Notes under the pieces: model-generated
Told to the model about the DNA's origin: nothing
Database searches by the model: none
Seen by the model: the letters and a program-made list of their open reading frames with translations, nothing else
Assembly: GCF_947507565.1 (NCBI RefSeq)
Contig: NC_089193.1
Location: 1,422,325-1,486,324 of the forward strand
DNA: 64,000 nucleotides
Source of the DNA: Oscarella lobularis
Lineage: Eukaryota; Porifera; Homoscleromorpha; Homosclerophorida; Oscarellidae
Reading direction: 5' to 3'
Translations under genes and position numbers: made by a program
Shown: piece by piece, positions 46,514 through 59,039 of the stretch
Layout of the letters: every line of letters starts with the position of its first letter
Position numbering within the stretch: position 1 is the stretch's first letter

Positions 46514-49500
46514 ATGGCATTGTTGCTCGTTTCAATTGCCTGCCTATGCGCCATTACCCGTCATATGGCAACAGCGGCCGTTCTATCTTCTACCCTCGTC
46601 GTAAGGTAAGCCTTCGTGGTTCCATTTGGGTCGTTCAAAAAACATGCGGTTCCTATTCCCCTCCTCTTCCTCATTGGGCCCTGCGCGCTCTTTGCCTATT
46701 CTGTCCCTTCTTTATCTATGGGGGGCTGTTTTAGGACAAGTTCTGGCGGTTCACGCGAATCTACGGGCAGTAGTGGACCAAGTCTATCACACTTGACGTC
46801 CTCCACTGTGCTAATCGCTCCTACGTCCGGTTTACCTTCGACGCGAACCATAACAGAAGCTCCGGCGGGTCTTCTTGCAGATTCATTGCAACCGCCTGGC
46901 GCAAGTTTTGGCCACGAGCCGGTAACTTCCTCCGTTCAAGATGCACATACAAACACCGTATTATCTGTCGTATCAATGAAACCGTCCAGTACCATCGTTT
47001 CCTTGCCTTCGGTTTCTTTTTTGTCTTCGAGAGCGACTACAACGAAGCAAGATGCCCAGGAAACGACAAGTCACACGATCGTTTCTCAGCTATCTGTGTC
47101 AGAGAGTGCCACAGAACGATCCACATTTACGAGAGGGAAATCTGTTTTACTCCATGCTAGTACAAGACTATCTTATTCAAGCACTCACCGTTCTACCGGT
47201 TTCAATTTATTGGAGACTTCAATTTCGTCGACTTTCTCAGCCGTTCCTTTCTCGTCGCTACATTCAAGTAAAAGAGCCTCTTATTTACTGAATACCTACG
47301 TTTCCACCGGTTCCAATTTATTGGGGGTTGATGCGACGAGGAGGAGGAGGAGTTCACTTTCAACAGAGAAATCGGCCTTCTCAACCGTTCTTCTCTCTTC
47401 GCTACATTCAAATAAAAGAGCCTCTTATTCACTGAATACCTACGTTTCCACCAGTTCTAATTTATTGGGGATTGATACGACGACGACGACGACGACGAGT
47501 TCACTTTCAACAGAGAAATCGGCTTTCTCAACCGTTCTTCTCTCTTCGCCACATTCAAATAAAAGAGCCTCTTATTCACTGAATACCTACGTTTCCACCA
47601 GTTCTAATTTATTGGGGATTGATACGACGACGACGACGACGACGAGTTCACTTTCAACAGAGAAATCGGCCTTCTCAACCGTTCTTCTCTCTTCGCCACA
47701 TTCAAATAAAAGAGCCTCTTATTCACTGAATACCTACGTTTCCACCAGTTCTAATTTATTGGGGATTGATACGACGACGACGACGACGACGAGTTCACTT
47801 TCAACAGAGAAATCGGCCTTCTCAACCGTTCTTCTCTCTTCGCCACATTCAAATAAAAGAGCCTCTTATTCACTGAATACCTACGTTTCCACCAGTTCTA
47901 ATTTATTGGGGATTGATACGACGACGACGACGACGACGAGTTCACTTTCAACAGAGAAATCGGCCTTCTCAACCGTTCTTCTCTCTTCGCTACATTCAAA
48001 TAAAAGAGCCCCTTATTCACTGAATACCTACGTTTCCACCAGTTCTAATTTATTGGGGATTGATACGACGACGACGACGACGACGAGTTCACTTTCAACA
48101 GAGAAATCGGCCTTCTCAACCGTTCTTCTCTCTTCGCCACATTCAAATAAAAGAGCCTCTTATTCACTGAATACCTACGTTTCCACCAGTTCTAATTTAT
48201 TGGGGATTGATACGACGACGACGACGACGACGAGTTCACTTTCAACAGAGAAATCGGCCTTCTCAACCGTTCTTCTCTCTTCGCCACATTCAAATAAAAG
48301 AGCCTCTTATTCACTGAATACCTACGTTTCCACCAGTTCTAATTTATTGGGGATTGATACGACGACGACGACGACGACGAGTTCACTTTCAACAGAGAAA
48401 TCGGCCTTCTCAACCGTTCTTCTCTCTTCGCTACATTCAAATAAAAGAGCCTCTTATTCACTGAATACCTACGTTTTCACCAGTTCTAACTTAGTGGGGA
48501 TTGACACGTCTTCACTTTCAACAGAGAAATCGGCTTTCTCAGCCGTTTTTGTCTCTTCGCTACATTCAAGTAAAAGACCATCCTATCATTCCACCAGTTT
48601 CAATTTGTCGGGGACTGCTACGACAATTACTTCATATTCAACAGAGAAATCGGCTTTTTCAAGCGTTCTTTCTTCCTCTTTGCTACGTTCGAGTACAATC
48701 TCGCCGCCTCGTTCAATTTTCTCTTTTACTAAATCGGTTTCATTTCCTGTTGTTTCAACTACTGCTTCCAGTTTGTGGTCCTCAACGACCAGACAGTTCT
48801 CTAGTGGCAGTAGCAGCAAAAACAACGTTGTACGTAGCTCACTAACCCACGCTTCTACGGAAACTCCTCCATCATCCCAATTCTCAAGACCACAGCAGCC
48901 AATATTCATCTCAATCCTACCAATATTTTCGAGCAGTACCTCATCGAACATATTGGTTCCGTCTCCAAGTCCTACTATTGTGCCTACTACTATACTATCA
49001 GTGGCTGACATAGCACTACAGATACACGATCTAAACTGCATGGTGAGTAAACATAAAACTTCTTGCCTGTATGCTAACGTCTTGACTCCAGATGCCCGAC
49101 GTTCTACAGCGGGATATAAAATCGTTTCTCCTAAACATAATGACGTCGTCATGCAAGTGTCAACTCAGTGAAAATTTGGCTTTATTTGACGTGACCTTCA
49201 ATTGTGACAGTGACGTATTCCGAGCCAAAATTCAAGGAACCGAAAAATTCAACGCTTCCTTCTTCGTGGAAAAAATTGATAAGTATCTTCGTCGTCAGCC
49301 TGGGATAAGCATAAACTTAAACGGAGCGAATTACACAGTCAGCCTTTGGAAAGAAACAAATGAAGAATCAACAGAAGACGTTCCCGTAGCTGCCATAGTC
49401 GGAGCTTGTCTAGCAAGTCTGATTGTTCTCGGTGTCATATGTTTTTTGGTGTTTCTGCATCGACGCAACGGAAGAGATAGAAGTAGCTCCGAGTCTCAAG

Positions 49501-49758
49501 TCACAACAGTGGCAAAACGATGGAAAGAGCCAGACAAAGCAGAAAAAAGAAGGTTGAGTACAGTGACAATAGTTTTTCGCAGTTGATTAATTAAAATGAT
49601 CTTATTGCAGGAAAATGAACGCCATAGCTGCCTCAAATGGGTGGTCAAAGAGCACTAACAGAAGCAGAAAAAATGGTGTAAGTGAAGTTGTAGACGGTGT
49701 TGAGGAAATGCCTCTCAACAACATGGTTCAAACCTCAATTGAAAAAGAAAAGGACTGA
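46514..49758 (+). CDS. Mucin-like single-pass transmembrane protein
   Basis: Exon 1 (46514 to about 46604) encodes a signal peptide, MALLLVSIACLCAIT. The big exon (from about 46735 to 49039) is extremely rich in Ser and Thr and carries eight near-identical 49-residue repeats (47353-48510) plus diverged copies on both sides. After a gtgagt intron comes a globular part of about 90 residues (DVLQRDIKSFLL, SCKCQLSENLALFDVTFNC, FFVEKIDKYL) that could be a SEA-like module. One membrane span follows (VAAIVGACLASLIVLGVICF), then a basic cytoplasmic tail. The last exon starts at about 49611 and stops at 49756-49758. O-glycosylated cell-surface coat or adhesion protein is the natural reading. I do not recognise a named orthologue. 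Confidence 0.82.
47353..48510 (+). repeat. 147-base coding tandem repeat, eight units
   Basis: Units of 147 bases (49 codons) of the form SLSTEKSAFSTVLLSS...NLLGID followed by six or seven Thr from ACG repeats. Units differ at only a few positions (CTA/CCA giving Leu/Pro, one TCT/CCC). The high identity implies recent expansion or ongoing unequal exchange, so copy number is probably variable. Confidence 0.95.
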
Positions 49759-49983
49759 CAGTAGTAGTACAGTAGCACTGACAATAGAAGCAGATTGGCG
49801 TTCTGCTTCCAACTTTTGTAAAGCGCTGGCATAAGGCTTGCTATAGCTGCAAAATAGTATGTATTACAAAGACAGAGTTATGACAAACGTAATGGTATTG
49901 TACCTGTGCAAGTATTTTGATCCGGGGATCAGAAACGCAGTCACTAATTATCCAATCACAATCAGAAACGAGCGTTTCAATTT

Positions 49984-51004
49984 ATGGTTATAATGTCTAC
50001 CTTATCTGCTACTCTGCCAAACGACAGAACTTCTTGCATCTATCAAATTCCGGGAGATTTGGATTTAGCCAGCATGGCTTGGCTGACAGATCTTCAGCTA
50101 CCTCTTTCGCCTATAGGATTGTCAACGCGAAAGAATAGACACCAAACTACCTTAAAAGAGGCAAATAGCCAGAAACGACGTTCAAGCAAACGCTATCAAA
50201 AGCCTGCTCTGTCAGCAGCTTGTCTGGCAACCATTTCAATAGCAAACAGCACGACGGGGTCACTATCACTCGTTTCTCTCTACCACTCTATATCGTAAAT
50301 ACGACTGCACCTAGACCTCAATATTTTCCAGTCTCTTTTAGGACGAACTTTCCATACTATACCTACGCAAAAGACGATTGGCGGGTAATATTACTAACAA
50401 GAAAATTGTTTAGTTAGAGAACCTTTTTCTAGAAAGAACTAAGGGACGTGTTAGATACGAATGCGGGGTTCATACGAATTGTCAACGTAGACGACGGCGG
50501 AGAACCGACCTGGGCGGTTAGCCCAGAGCAATTCTGCGAATGCCAGAAGGCTATTGCTAACGCTCTACAAACCAACGAGTCTCGCCTAATAGCCACAATG
50601 GCTAATCCTGGTACAATATGAGACCAAACGTCTGATGACCCTATCTCTATCCTACTATTCAAGGCTCTCTGCTTCAAACTGCTCCCTTTCGTACGCCATA
50701 CGAGCCATCCGACGGACGACTGCCTCTCTACCCCTCACCCTCATCCGACTGTCAATTAGTCAACTCCTCACCTTCCTTTTCACCGTCGCCGTCGACGACG
50801 AGACAGGAGCCAAATGATCTCGGCAGCCCGTCTCATTCGGCTCTCTTTCCCCAACTCACGTCGGATCTGACGGGCAATCTCGCTCTCTCGTCCTACTGCA
50901 CGACAGCGACGCCGATTCGAGAATGTCCCCGACCTCCGAAGACGTCACCCTTCGGTCAAGGATCGCCTCTAACGCCCCAAAGCGACAAACTCTTCAGTAC
51001 CTAA
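49984..51004 (+). CDS. Divergent forkhead (FOX) protein
   Basis: Four exons: 49984-50294, 50342-50384, 50433-50610 and 50666-51004. Joined, they give a winged helix: KPALSAACLATISIANS (compare KPPYSY.ALI..AI..S), LSLVSLYHSISTNFPYYTY, then KDDWRKELRDVLDTNAGFIR, IVNVDDGGEPTWAVSPEQ. Helix 1, helix 2 with NFPYY and the wing with W..SPE are clearly forkhead. Helix 3, normally W.NSIRHNLS.N..F, reads WRKELRDVLDTNAGF, losing the Asn and His that contact DNA. The C terminus is about 110 residues rich in Ser and Pro, ending DKLFST. The N terminus before the domain is about 70 residues. An extra upstream exon cannot be excluded. It ends 96 bases from the convergent vinculin stop. Confidence 0.82.
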
Positions 51005-51099
51005 CTAGAAATCTTACTAAAAGCAGTAGACACCAGCAAATCAAGAAACAAAAAAATCCCCGTTGCGCATGCATGGTACCTTGGACTTCTCAATACCCT

Positions 51100-54000
51100 T
51101 CAGTAGCCGACTGATATTCGACGACCTTGAGCGCCTTTCTTCTTCCAGATCAGTGCAGCTATCGCTGAACCGGGACGGAGTCGAATGCAGGCGGCTTCAG
51201 ACGCACGAATCACGTCTTTGACGGTACGCATGAGATTCTCGGCATTTCCCACGAGCATTTCAGTGGCGTCGGCATCTGCTTTCCCGTCTAAGAAAGGCCG
51301 AGGTTGGAGAACAAAAAGAAAAAAAGCGAGGAATTATTTGCCTCCTCCTCCCATTGAAGTGGCCTTGACAGTAGCGAGAATTTTCAGCTGAGTTGATATA
51401 GTGGGAATGCGATCGAGCAGTTGAAGAAGATTCTAGAGACTCGCGCTCTCTCAATGATGTGACGCTGTAGGAGCACTCCCTTACCGTTTTGGCTCTTTTG
51501 TCCATGCAAGCCTCGGCAATCTGACGAGCCAGCTTCAAAAGGTCCTGCGCGTCCAAAGCAATTTCCTTCGCCGTTCGTATAAGATCGGCTTTGCCGCGGA
51601 CTTCACCGGATTCCCCTCTGAATTGGGGTCACGTTTCGAGGTCCCACGCGATCGATTATCCTATACCGACCTCATGTACTTGGACATCATTGCCATTTTT
51701 CGTGCCATCTGCTTCACGAGGCTAATGAGATTGTTTTCCTTTTCGTCCCACTGGTCGGCTTCGTGGAAAACGCTAGCGGCAGCGTGCTAGAGACACGCGA
51801 CGGGAGGGGAGGGGGAGGGAGAGAGGGAGATGAGCAGTCAGTTTGATGCTTCTGGTATGAATCACATGTATAGGATTTTCTTCTTTAGAAGGAAGTGGAG
51901 CTCGCAGTAGGTCCTCTGCTTCTTGCATTTCTGCAGGCAGGAGCAGGGCAGCTGATACGAGCAAAAAACGCACGTTGATAGAACGTCTAAGCAGGTTCCT
52001 TTCTGCCTTACGATCTTCTGGCGGTGGAGGAAGTTCAGGAGGCTCCTCTTCTTCCTCGAAATCGGGAAGAGGAGGACGAGGTGGAACCCAGTTATCTTCA
52101 ATAACGGCGCGCACAGCGGAGACTCCTTCTGACACCTGTAGGATGGCCAAACTAAAGAAGAGGAGGCTGAACGACCAAAGTATTAGATTTACCTTGTCAG
52201 CTGATGTGCAGAATTTTCTCTGAATGTCCTTATTCTGTGGCGACGTTACAACAGCGCGTGCCTCCACGACCATAGGAGCAACGGCTAAGCGCGGCAGCAG
52301 TTATAAAGAAGTCGCGCACGCCGCTTTGAACTCTCACTTTTTCCCAGTGCTTCCGACGCTGCTGACAGTTTGGCGACGTAGTCTGAATTCTCCGAATTGT
52401 CGGCTTCGACTTGAGCCACTTGAATCACCCTGTTGGCCTGTCTAGCCACGCTGCTCGCTTTCGCAATTAATTTCTAATTCAAGGTAAGCGAGAATGAACA
52501 AGGGCCCCTCCTCGTCCATTCGCCCCTCTACCATCGGATCTTCCTCGGCCAATGCTATTCTCTTCGCCTCTTTTACATCTGCCTGGACCTTGGCTTCGGA
52601 AACTTTCATGAACTCCAAACTATCGACGACACCGTCGACTGATTTGGTCATTGCGTCGGCGGCTTGAAGCCATCGTTCCTTCGTGGTGCGGAGGTAGTCT
52701 TTCGCCGGCTAGCCCACCCAAACGATTCTATTCTGACTGACACATTTTCTATTATGTACGTACCTGATTGTCGGGATTCTCCAGGACAACTTTTGCGGCT
52801 GGAACAACGATATCAGATAGCTCCTTCAACTGCAAAACAAGTTGTAGTATAGCTTAAACCCAATGACCACCGGTCTATTAAAAAACGAGTGCTTCTACAC
52901 TATATGTTAAGACGGCTGCTAATCTATTCATCTCTACAGGCTGTGTTACGCACTTTCGCTGCCTGTTGTCTCAGATCCGCCGCCACCGCGTCACTGCAGC
53001 CTCCAGAGCTCGCTATCAGTTCCGTTGTCTCGATTAGCTGCTCTGCATGAGCTTTGAAGTCTTTCGCTTTTTGAGCAAAGTTCTCCTGGCGGTTGGGAAC
53101 TGTTATTTTTTATGTAGATAGTTGAAAAAAACGCAAAGAAACTAAGAGGAGACAACGCACCGCTAATATCCGCCAGTGCCGCCTCTTCAAGAGCTTTGAT
53201 TGGTCCACCCACATTAACAAAGTCAGTAGCAACCTTGAGAAAAGAAGATTGAGACGAACTAATTGTTAATCTAATACTGACCTTTTCAGCCAAAGCGCGT
53301 CTGAGTTCTTGTTCCAATTCTTGCAATTTGACAGCGGCAGCATGAGCCAGGGCTCTCGCGTGTCGACTATTACCCTAAAAAACCATTAGACAACTTAGAG
53401 AGAGTCAATTGATCTAATTATAACTCACCTCTCCTTTGGCCTGCAACTCACTCAATTCCGCCAGTATCTTATCCAATTCATCACAGGCCGCGTTCAATTT
53501 ATCACGGGTCTCGGCCGAAGCCGCGTGACTAGCAACGCGTCTACCCTCAGCAATGCACTTTCGCACCGCTTCAAGAGTCTGCGGACTAATATCTAAGGAG
53601 ATGCATTCTAGGTTTATGTTATAGAGTATGGGTGATTTCTTTGCCTCCTGAGGCCAAGGCATCCTGAGCCTGGTGGAACATGTGAGCCAAAGATGCCGCT
53701 GATCTCGCGCCCGCATCCCCAACTTCCTCTTCCACGTACGTTTCGGTCAATTGAAGAACGCGTATGATTTCTTCGATGGAAACGTAAAGTTTCGTAATGA
53801 CGTGATCGCGTCCGAAGCCGGCTTCCTTTAGCCCCGTTGCTCCTTTTTTGGCAAAGACGAGACAGTAGACCTTGATGGATGATATCAGAATGGGAATCTG
53901 TTCTCTCACCTAAAAACAAACAATCAAAATTTTTTTGCTTTTAGAAATTCTTTTTGTATACGGTGCGAAGTTCGTCTTTGAGCATTAGGGCGTGTCTGAG

Positions 54001-54758
54001 ATTGGTCAGCTCAGGATGTCGCGATTCCACCACTTTCATCATGCTCGTCATTCCAGGCGTGAGATTTTGCAAAAACGTCGCCAAATCGGCTTCGACGTCG
54101 ATCACTTTCGCCACGTCCAGATACTCCTGCACATTTCGACACATCTTGATCATTTTCCGCACTTCCGATCGATCGGCGCACACGAGCAAATCCGACATGC
54201 CATTTATGACGCCTGAAAAAAATCAAAGAGTGTTTCGAGACGTCACACGTAGTTCCCGTATGTTACAGAAGAGTTTTCACCTCGAGCGCCGTCGAGCAAC
54301 TTCCGCTTTCCCTCGCGCGATCCCTGATCGGCTTTGAGCAGTCTCGCCGCGTCGTCGAGGTCCGTCGACGCTTGCTTGACCATTTCGACGCTCGGCGGCA
54401 GTTCGACTTTGAATTCTTCGTCGTTTGTCGTGGAAACCATCCCCGTGGCGACCTGAGGCGAGACGGGGAGAGAGAAAACAGACGCATTGCGTTCTCAGGA
54501 ATGAAATGGTGGGAGGGGCTTAGGAAGCTCTTGCCTCGACGAGGTTCGATACGGCGAGTCCTACGCCTTTGACGAGAGGCGTCAGGTCTTGCTTCAGTAG
54601 GCCCGATTCGGCCTGTTCGTGAAACAGGACCAATTGGCCGACCTACGTTGCGAGGGCACGTAATTTAGTCGTAATGCCGGTTGAGACGCGCGTTTCACCT
54701 GTTGTGAAACGGGCTCGATGACGCTTTCAAGCGTTTTCGTGTGGAATTTCACGGGCAT
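51100..54758 (-). CDS. VCL: Vinculin
   Basis: Actin-binding adhesion protein. The start at 54758 reads [20 protein letters not shown], nearly the vertebrate N terminus. Following exons contain [13 protein letters not shown]-type sequence, [90 protein letters not shown] and [20 protein letters not shown]. The Pro-rich linker has [20 protein letters not shown]. The tail domain has [58 protein letters not shown] and [20 protein letters not shown]. The stop is at 51100-51102. One tail intron (51288-51341, 54 bases) appears to start with GC (GGAG|GCAAAT). Roughly 17 exons. Confidence 0.93.
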
Positions 54759-55793
54759 TGTCTGTTCGGCGGAGGCGAAGAGGGAACAAAGGTCCGGGTG
54801 CGACGATACCAGGATGAATGCTCGCGCTACACAAAAAACCGCAAACTGACGTCATTTTTTAGTTCGTAAAAAGAAATGCAAATTAGAATCTATAGTTTAG
54901 TGAGCGAAATTCTATCGTTTATTAAAATTGGTAAATACACTTTTTATGCAGGGAATACGGGCTTCCTGCACGATTCGACCAATCATAGCCGGCCCTAATT
55001 GCAATTTCTGTGCACGTGACATTAGACATCAAACCGTAGCTGGAAAACGCAACGCGAGGCAAGTCGGGTGCCTTCGTGCACGCGTCGCCCCATCGACGAT
55101 CGCAACGCATCTAAAAGGTACCCAAACGCTCTATTCAGTAAGTCGCCGGGGGGTCGCATGGCTGATATCGATTCGACGCCGCGCGAAGGGAGTGTTTGTT
55201 TCCGGCCGCTCATAGCCGTCGATTTCCCTCCGAAATCGACGTCGAGTGGCGTCTGGAAAGACGCGCGATCGAGCGCAAACGCGCAGAAACGCCGATCGCG
55301 CCGCCTTATCGCGCAAATTGATCGCATCTAAACTGTACGCGTCTTCGAAATAATCGCGTGCGTGCGGGCTGCGAACGGGCTTCTCTCGTTTTTCTGCGAG
55401 ACCGGTCTTCGTCCGCTCGTACGAGGTCCTCGTCGTCGGGCGCGGAGCCGGGGAGGGAGCCGCGTTCGCGCGCGCGCGCGCGCGCCTTCGTTTCGTCGAC
55501 TATCGATCGACTCGAGTCGCCCACTATGAGAAGTGCGATTCGGAATCGCCGTTTTTTTGCTCCGCTGTTTGCGGCTTCGATTCGCTCTCGACCACGGGTG
55601 CACGCGGGAGGGGTCCCCCGCTGAGGGAAACGAGCGAAACCCTCGCGATCTTCTTATCTCGATTGCGCGAACCGATAAAAAAAAACTCAAGCGTCGATAG
55701 CAACGCAAAAAATTCGTTTGCGATAAGAGACGACCGTTCGCGATCGAGAGAAAACGATCGATTCCCCCTTAGTTACGTTTCTTCGACTTATAG
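54759..55793. other. Divergent 1-kb region between vinculin and the BCL9-like gene
   Basis: Rich in CpG, with a GCGC run at 55469-55487. It should carry both promoters. A possible small minus-strand gene lies at 54925-55233. Other open frames here are Arg-rich and look like chance frames in CpG-rich DNA. Confidence 0.45.
54925..55233 (-). CDS. Possible small two-exon gene, unrecognised
   Basis: Minus strand: MSGRKQTLPSRGVESISAMR from 55231, then GDLLNRAFG, a donor (GG|gtacct) and an acceptor (gcgttttccag|C). It continues YGLMSNVTCTEIAIRAGYDW and ends KKCIYQF, immediately followed by an AATAAA signal. About 70 residues. The splice sites and the poly(A) signal support it; lack of a family match weakens it. 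Function unknown. Confidence 0.3.
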
Positions 55794-58700
55794 ATGGCCG
55801 AAAGGGGAAGCCTAGCTAATCGGGAGCTAACGAACGAGGAGTTCGAAGCGAGAAAAGCGGTGAATTGTTTATTTATGTTTTGGGAAAAACGCTTGTCATC
55901 GCGTTTCTTTTTCTCGCGCGCGCGCGCTTGCAGAACACTCGTCCCGTTGGGGAAGACGAACTCGATCAAATCTACTGGTATTTCGGTACGGAGAAGCTCT
56001 ACAAGGAGCCGAAGAGTCGTCTAGACTCGGCGAAAAGGTTCGTACCGAATCGCGAACTATTTTCTCCATATATTTCGAGGATTTTTTTTTCTTTTTTTCA
56101 GTGATAGTGACGACGAGGGTTGTTGGAGCGTCGCTTGTTCGACTTTGAAGCAATGGGAGACTTTTTTGAGGTATAACGTTTCCTTACTTGGCCTCCAATT
56201 TTCTGTCTTGAGTCATTTAATTTTTTTCCCATTGGGTCTTAGAGGATCGATTTTCTCTCTCTGATTTTTTGTCTTATTGGTGGTTGAATTTTAGGATGCT
56301 GAAGAGAAGTAGTTTTGATTCTGAGAAGAAATTGGCTCAGGTGTTGATCGAGAGCATATTTCCTGGAGTGAAACAGATGTTGGAGGTACTATAGTCGATA
56401 TGGTCTTTTATAACCGGGTGGTCTACCTTTTATTTAGGCTGCCAGGGCGGAGGAAAGCGGGCAGGAGAAGAAAGCAACTCCTAAGAAGAAAAAGGTTATT
56501 ATTATTATATGACATCATTAGGAAATTTAAATGTGACCCTTCTTCTTATCTTCTAGGTCAAGAAGAGTCCTCAAGAAAGGGGCAAAATAAAATTGGTCGA
56601 CTACGAAAACGACGACGATTTTGACGAAGATTCGAAGGCAGCGGAGAAAAAATTAGACGCCGCTTATTAATTGTACTCACCACTCACTTTATTCAGGACG
56701 CAAGTGACGGCGGCGGCGAGAGTCGGCAAAGAGGCGCGGCTCGAAATAGTACAAAGCAGCAAGCGGGGCTATCAAACGATGAGTTCACGAGCGACGACGA
56801 GCAAGACATAGCACCATTCAAAAGAAAAAAAGCGAGACGTGACTCAGATGAAGACTTTCTAGGTACAGTATGTGCATACATACGGTAGTAGAGTCGGTCC
56901 CACTATACACTTACAACTCATAGAGCGGAGGGTATCTATATCATCGCGATTGATTTTTTTTTAGATGAGCCCGTGCGAAAGAGAAAGAAATCGACGTCAA
57001 AACGTCGAATGTCCAGCGAGACACCCCAACATCGGTCCTTTGGCGTCGTCGCCGCGCCGTCCGCCAAAGCGACGGCGGCTCCCAAGCATCAACAGATCTT
57101 CGTCTTTTCGACGAATCTTGCGAACGCCGCCGCCGACGCGGTCGAAAATCGCCAAGCCGATTCGATTGTGACGTATCATCGACAGCACCAGTCACGCACG
57201 CCCGGCGGAGTATTGACGTTGGAGACGGGAAATCATTACGCGAAGTCGGCCGAAATGTCTCAGCCGGCTGCCGTCGCCTACGCAAAGCCGCCGCAGTCGT
57301 CGTCGCGAATGCCCCCCATTCATTCCCCCTGGGAAATGAATCAAATGTTTTCGTCCAAACCGGCGTCCACATGGCAACCGCCGCCGTTCAGTTCTCCGAC
57401 GGACGTGACTGCTCGCGGTGCCCCGACCAATCAGCAGCTCTATCCGACGCCGCATCCGCATCATCCCCATCAGGGCGGCGTATTCGGGCAACCGGCTCCA
57501 ACGCCCTATTCTCATCCTCACACGGGCGGAGGATACAGACCCTTAACTCATCCGCCTCCGCCTCACCCTCACCATCCCCATCAATATTCCTCCTATCCCT
57601 CCCCTCACTCTCACTCGTATCCCGGCAACGGGGCTCATCCTCATCCTCCCAGCGGCGGCGGCGGCGGCGGAACTTCAAGCGGCGACTTTTCCGTTGAAGA
57701 TCTAACGTCGATGCTTCTAAGCGGACAACCCAATCCCCAACATCACGCACCTCAGTACGGACTTCCTGGTCAGCCGGATTTCTTTCGAGGCGGGCCAGCG
57801 CCGCCGGCGCCGCATCCGGGTTCGAATCACATGCCGCCGCCCGGTGATCCCGCCGCTGCGGCCGCCGCAGCGGCGGCGGCGATGTATTCGTATCATCCGC
57901 ATCATCACCATCAAGGTTCGCCTGCTGGGCCGTACCCGGGGCCGCCGCCGCCTCCGCCTCCGCCGCCGCCGCCGCCTCAGCAAAGTCTGATGAGTCGCGA
58001 GTATTATTCCCATCATCATCATCAGTCCGGCGGCGGCGGTCATCGCGGCGATGCGGCTATTCATCCGGATTTCCAGCATCCGTGGACGATGACGCATCAT
58101 CAGCGACCGCCTCACTATCAACCGTATCCACATCCACATTCACATCTACATCATCATCCCTCTGTGTCTCAACAGCAGCAGCAGCAACAGCAACAACAAC
58201 AAAGAGTCAATTCGAGCACTCCTCAAGCGTTTGATTCTCGTTCGGATCATTCCGGTGGTTTTCCGTCAAATGCAAACGCCGGTTCGCCTCATACTCCGTT
58301 CAGCGGCGGCGGTCGGCCGCCGCCGCCGCCCTATCAGGGCCACGAGGACGTGAGCCACGACGGATCGTTTGGAAGGCCATCTAGTACTGGTCACCATGGC
58401 AGCCAGCCGGGAACTCCCGTCGCCGCCGCCGCTGGGTGGAGACCGCCGAGCGGCGGCGGCGGGGCGCCTCGATCGGCGGAACCGCTTAGTCACCCCATGG
58501 CGCCGTCCGGCGGCGATCAGATGCGGAACGTATTGTCAGGTATATCGCAGGCGGATGCAACGGGCGCGCGGGGACTGTTAGACCTAGCTGGCGTTGGGAA
58601 ACCAACTATTGCAGCCGCATATCCAGGGTACTCGAGTCCCAGTGGCGGCGGCGGCGGCGGCGGGGGACAGAACGCGGGGAATACGCCGCTGCAGATTTTA

Positions 58701-59039
58701 GCGAGTTTGACCGGACAGCAACATCCAATGGGAAGTGGGGAGGGAAATAAGGCGACGGGGACGGATGCTGATCAGGGAAAGGATGAGACAGCGGCGGGGG
58801 ATCGTAATGGGGCAAGCGGTGGGAATAATAAGAGAAGATCGTCGAGTTTTAGCATAGAAACGTTGACTGCACCTCAGAACAGCGATTCACCCCAGTCGAA
58901 GATGATGGCACCAGCTCTAGGATTGTCGTCGTCGTATGCGAACTCTTTACCGTCTCATTCCGGCTTTCAGAGCGGCGGAAGCAACGTGCTGTCCTCCGAA
59001 GGAGAGCAGCGAGATAATGCTGGAGAAGACAAAACGTGA
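55794..59039 (+). CDS. BCL9/Legless-like Wnt cofactor with an HD1 (Pygopus-binding) motif
   Basis: Exons in phase: 55794-55860 (MAERGSLANRELTNEEFEAR), from about 55931 (NTRPVGEDELDQIYWYFG), 56101 (SDSDDEGCWSVACSTLKQW), 56295 (MLKRSSFDSEKKLAQVLIES), 56438, 56556-56637, 56697 and the long last exon from about 56965. At 57096-57185 the last exon encodes IFVFSTNLANAAADAV, then QADSIVTYHRQ, closely matching BCL9 homology domain 1, which binds the Pygopus PHD finger. After that it is low complexity: His/Pro, poly-Pro, poly-Gln, Gly-rich tracts. FSVEDLTSMLLSGQ (57690-57730) is the only helical candidate for a beta-catenin site, not convincingly HD2. The first 250 residues are acidic and basic and match nothing I know. 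The intron 56638-56696 starts with GC. Confidence 0.75.

Noticed and set aside
47353-48510. Regular repeats considered as a CRISPR-like or satellite array
   Set aside because: No spacers; units are contiguous, in frame with a long Ser/Thr-rich coding exon.
55328-55708. Arg-rich minus-strand frame of 126 codons
   Set aside because: Low-complexity frame in a CpG-rich promoter region with no splice or family support.
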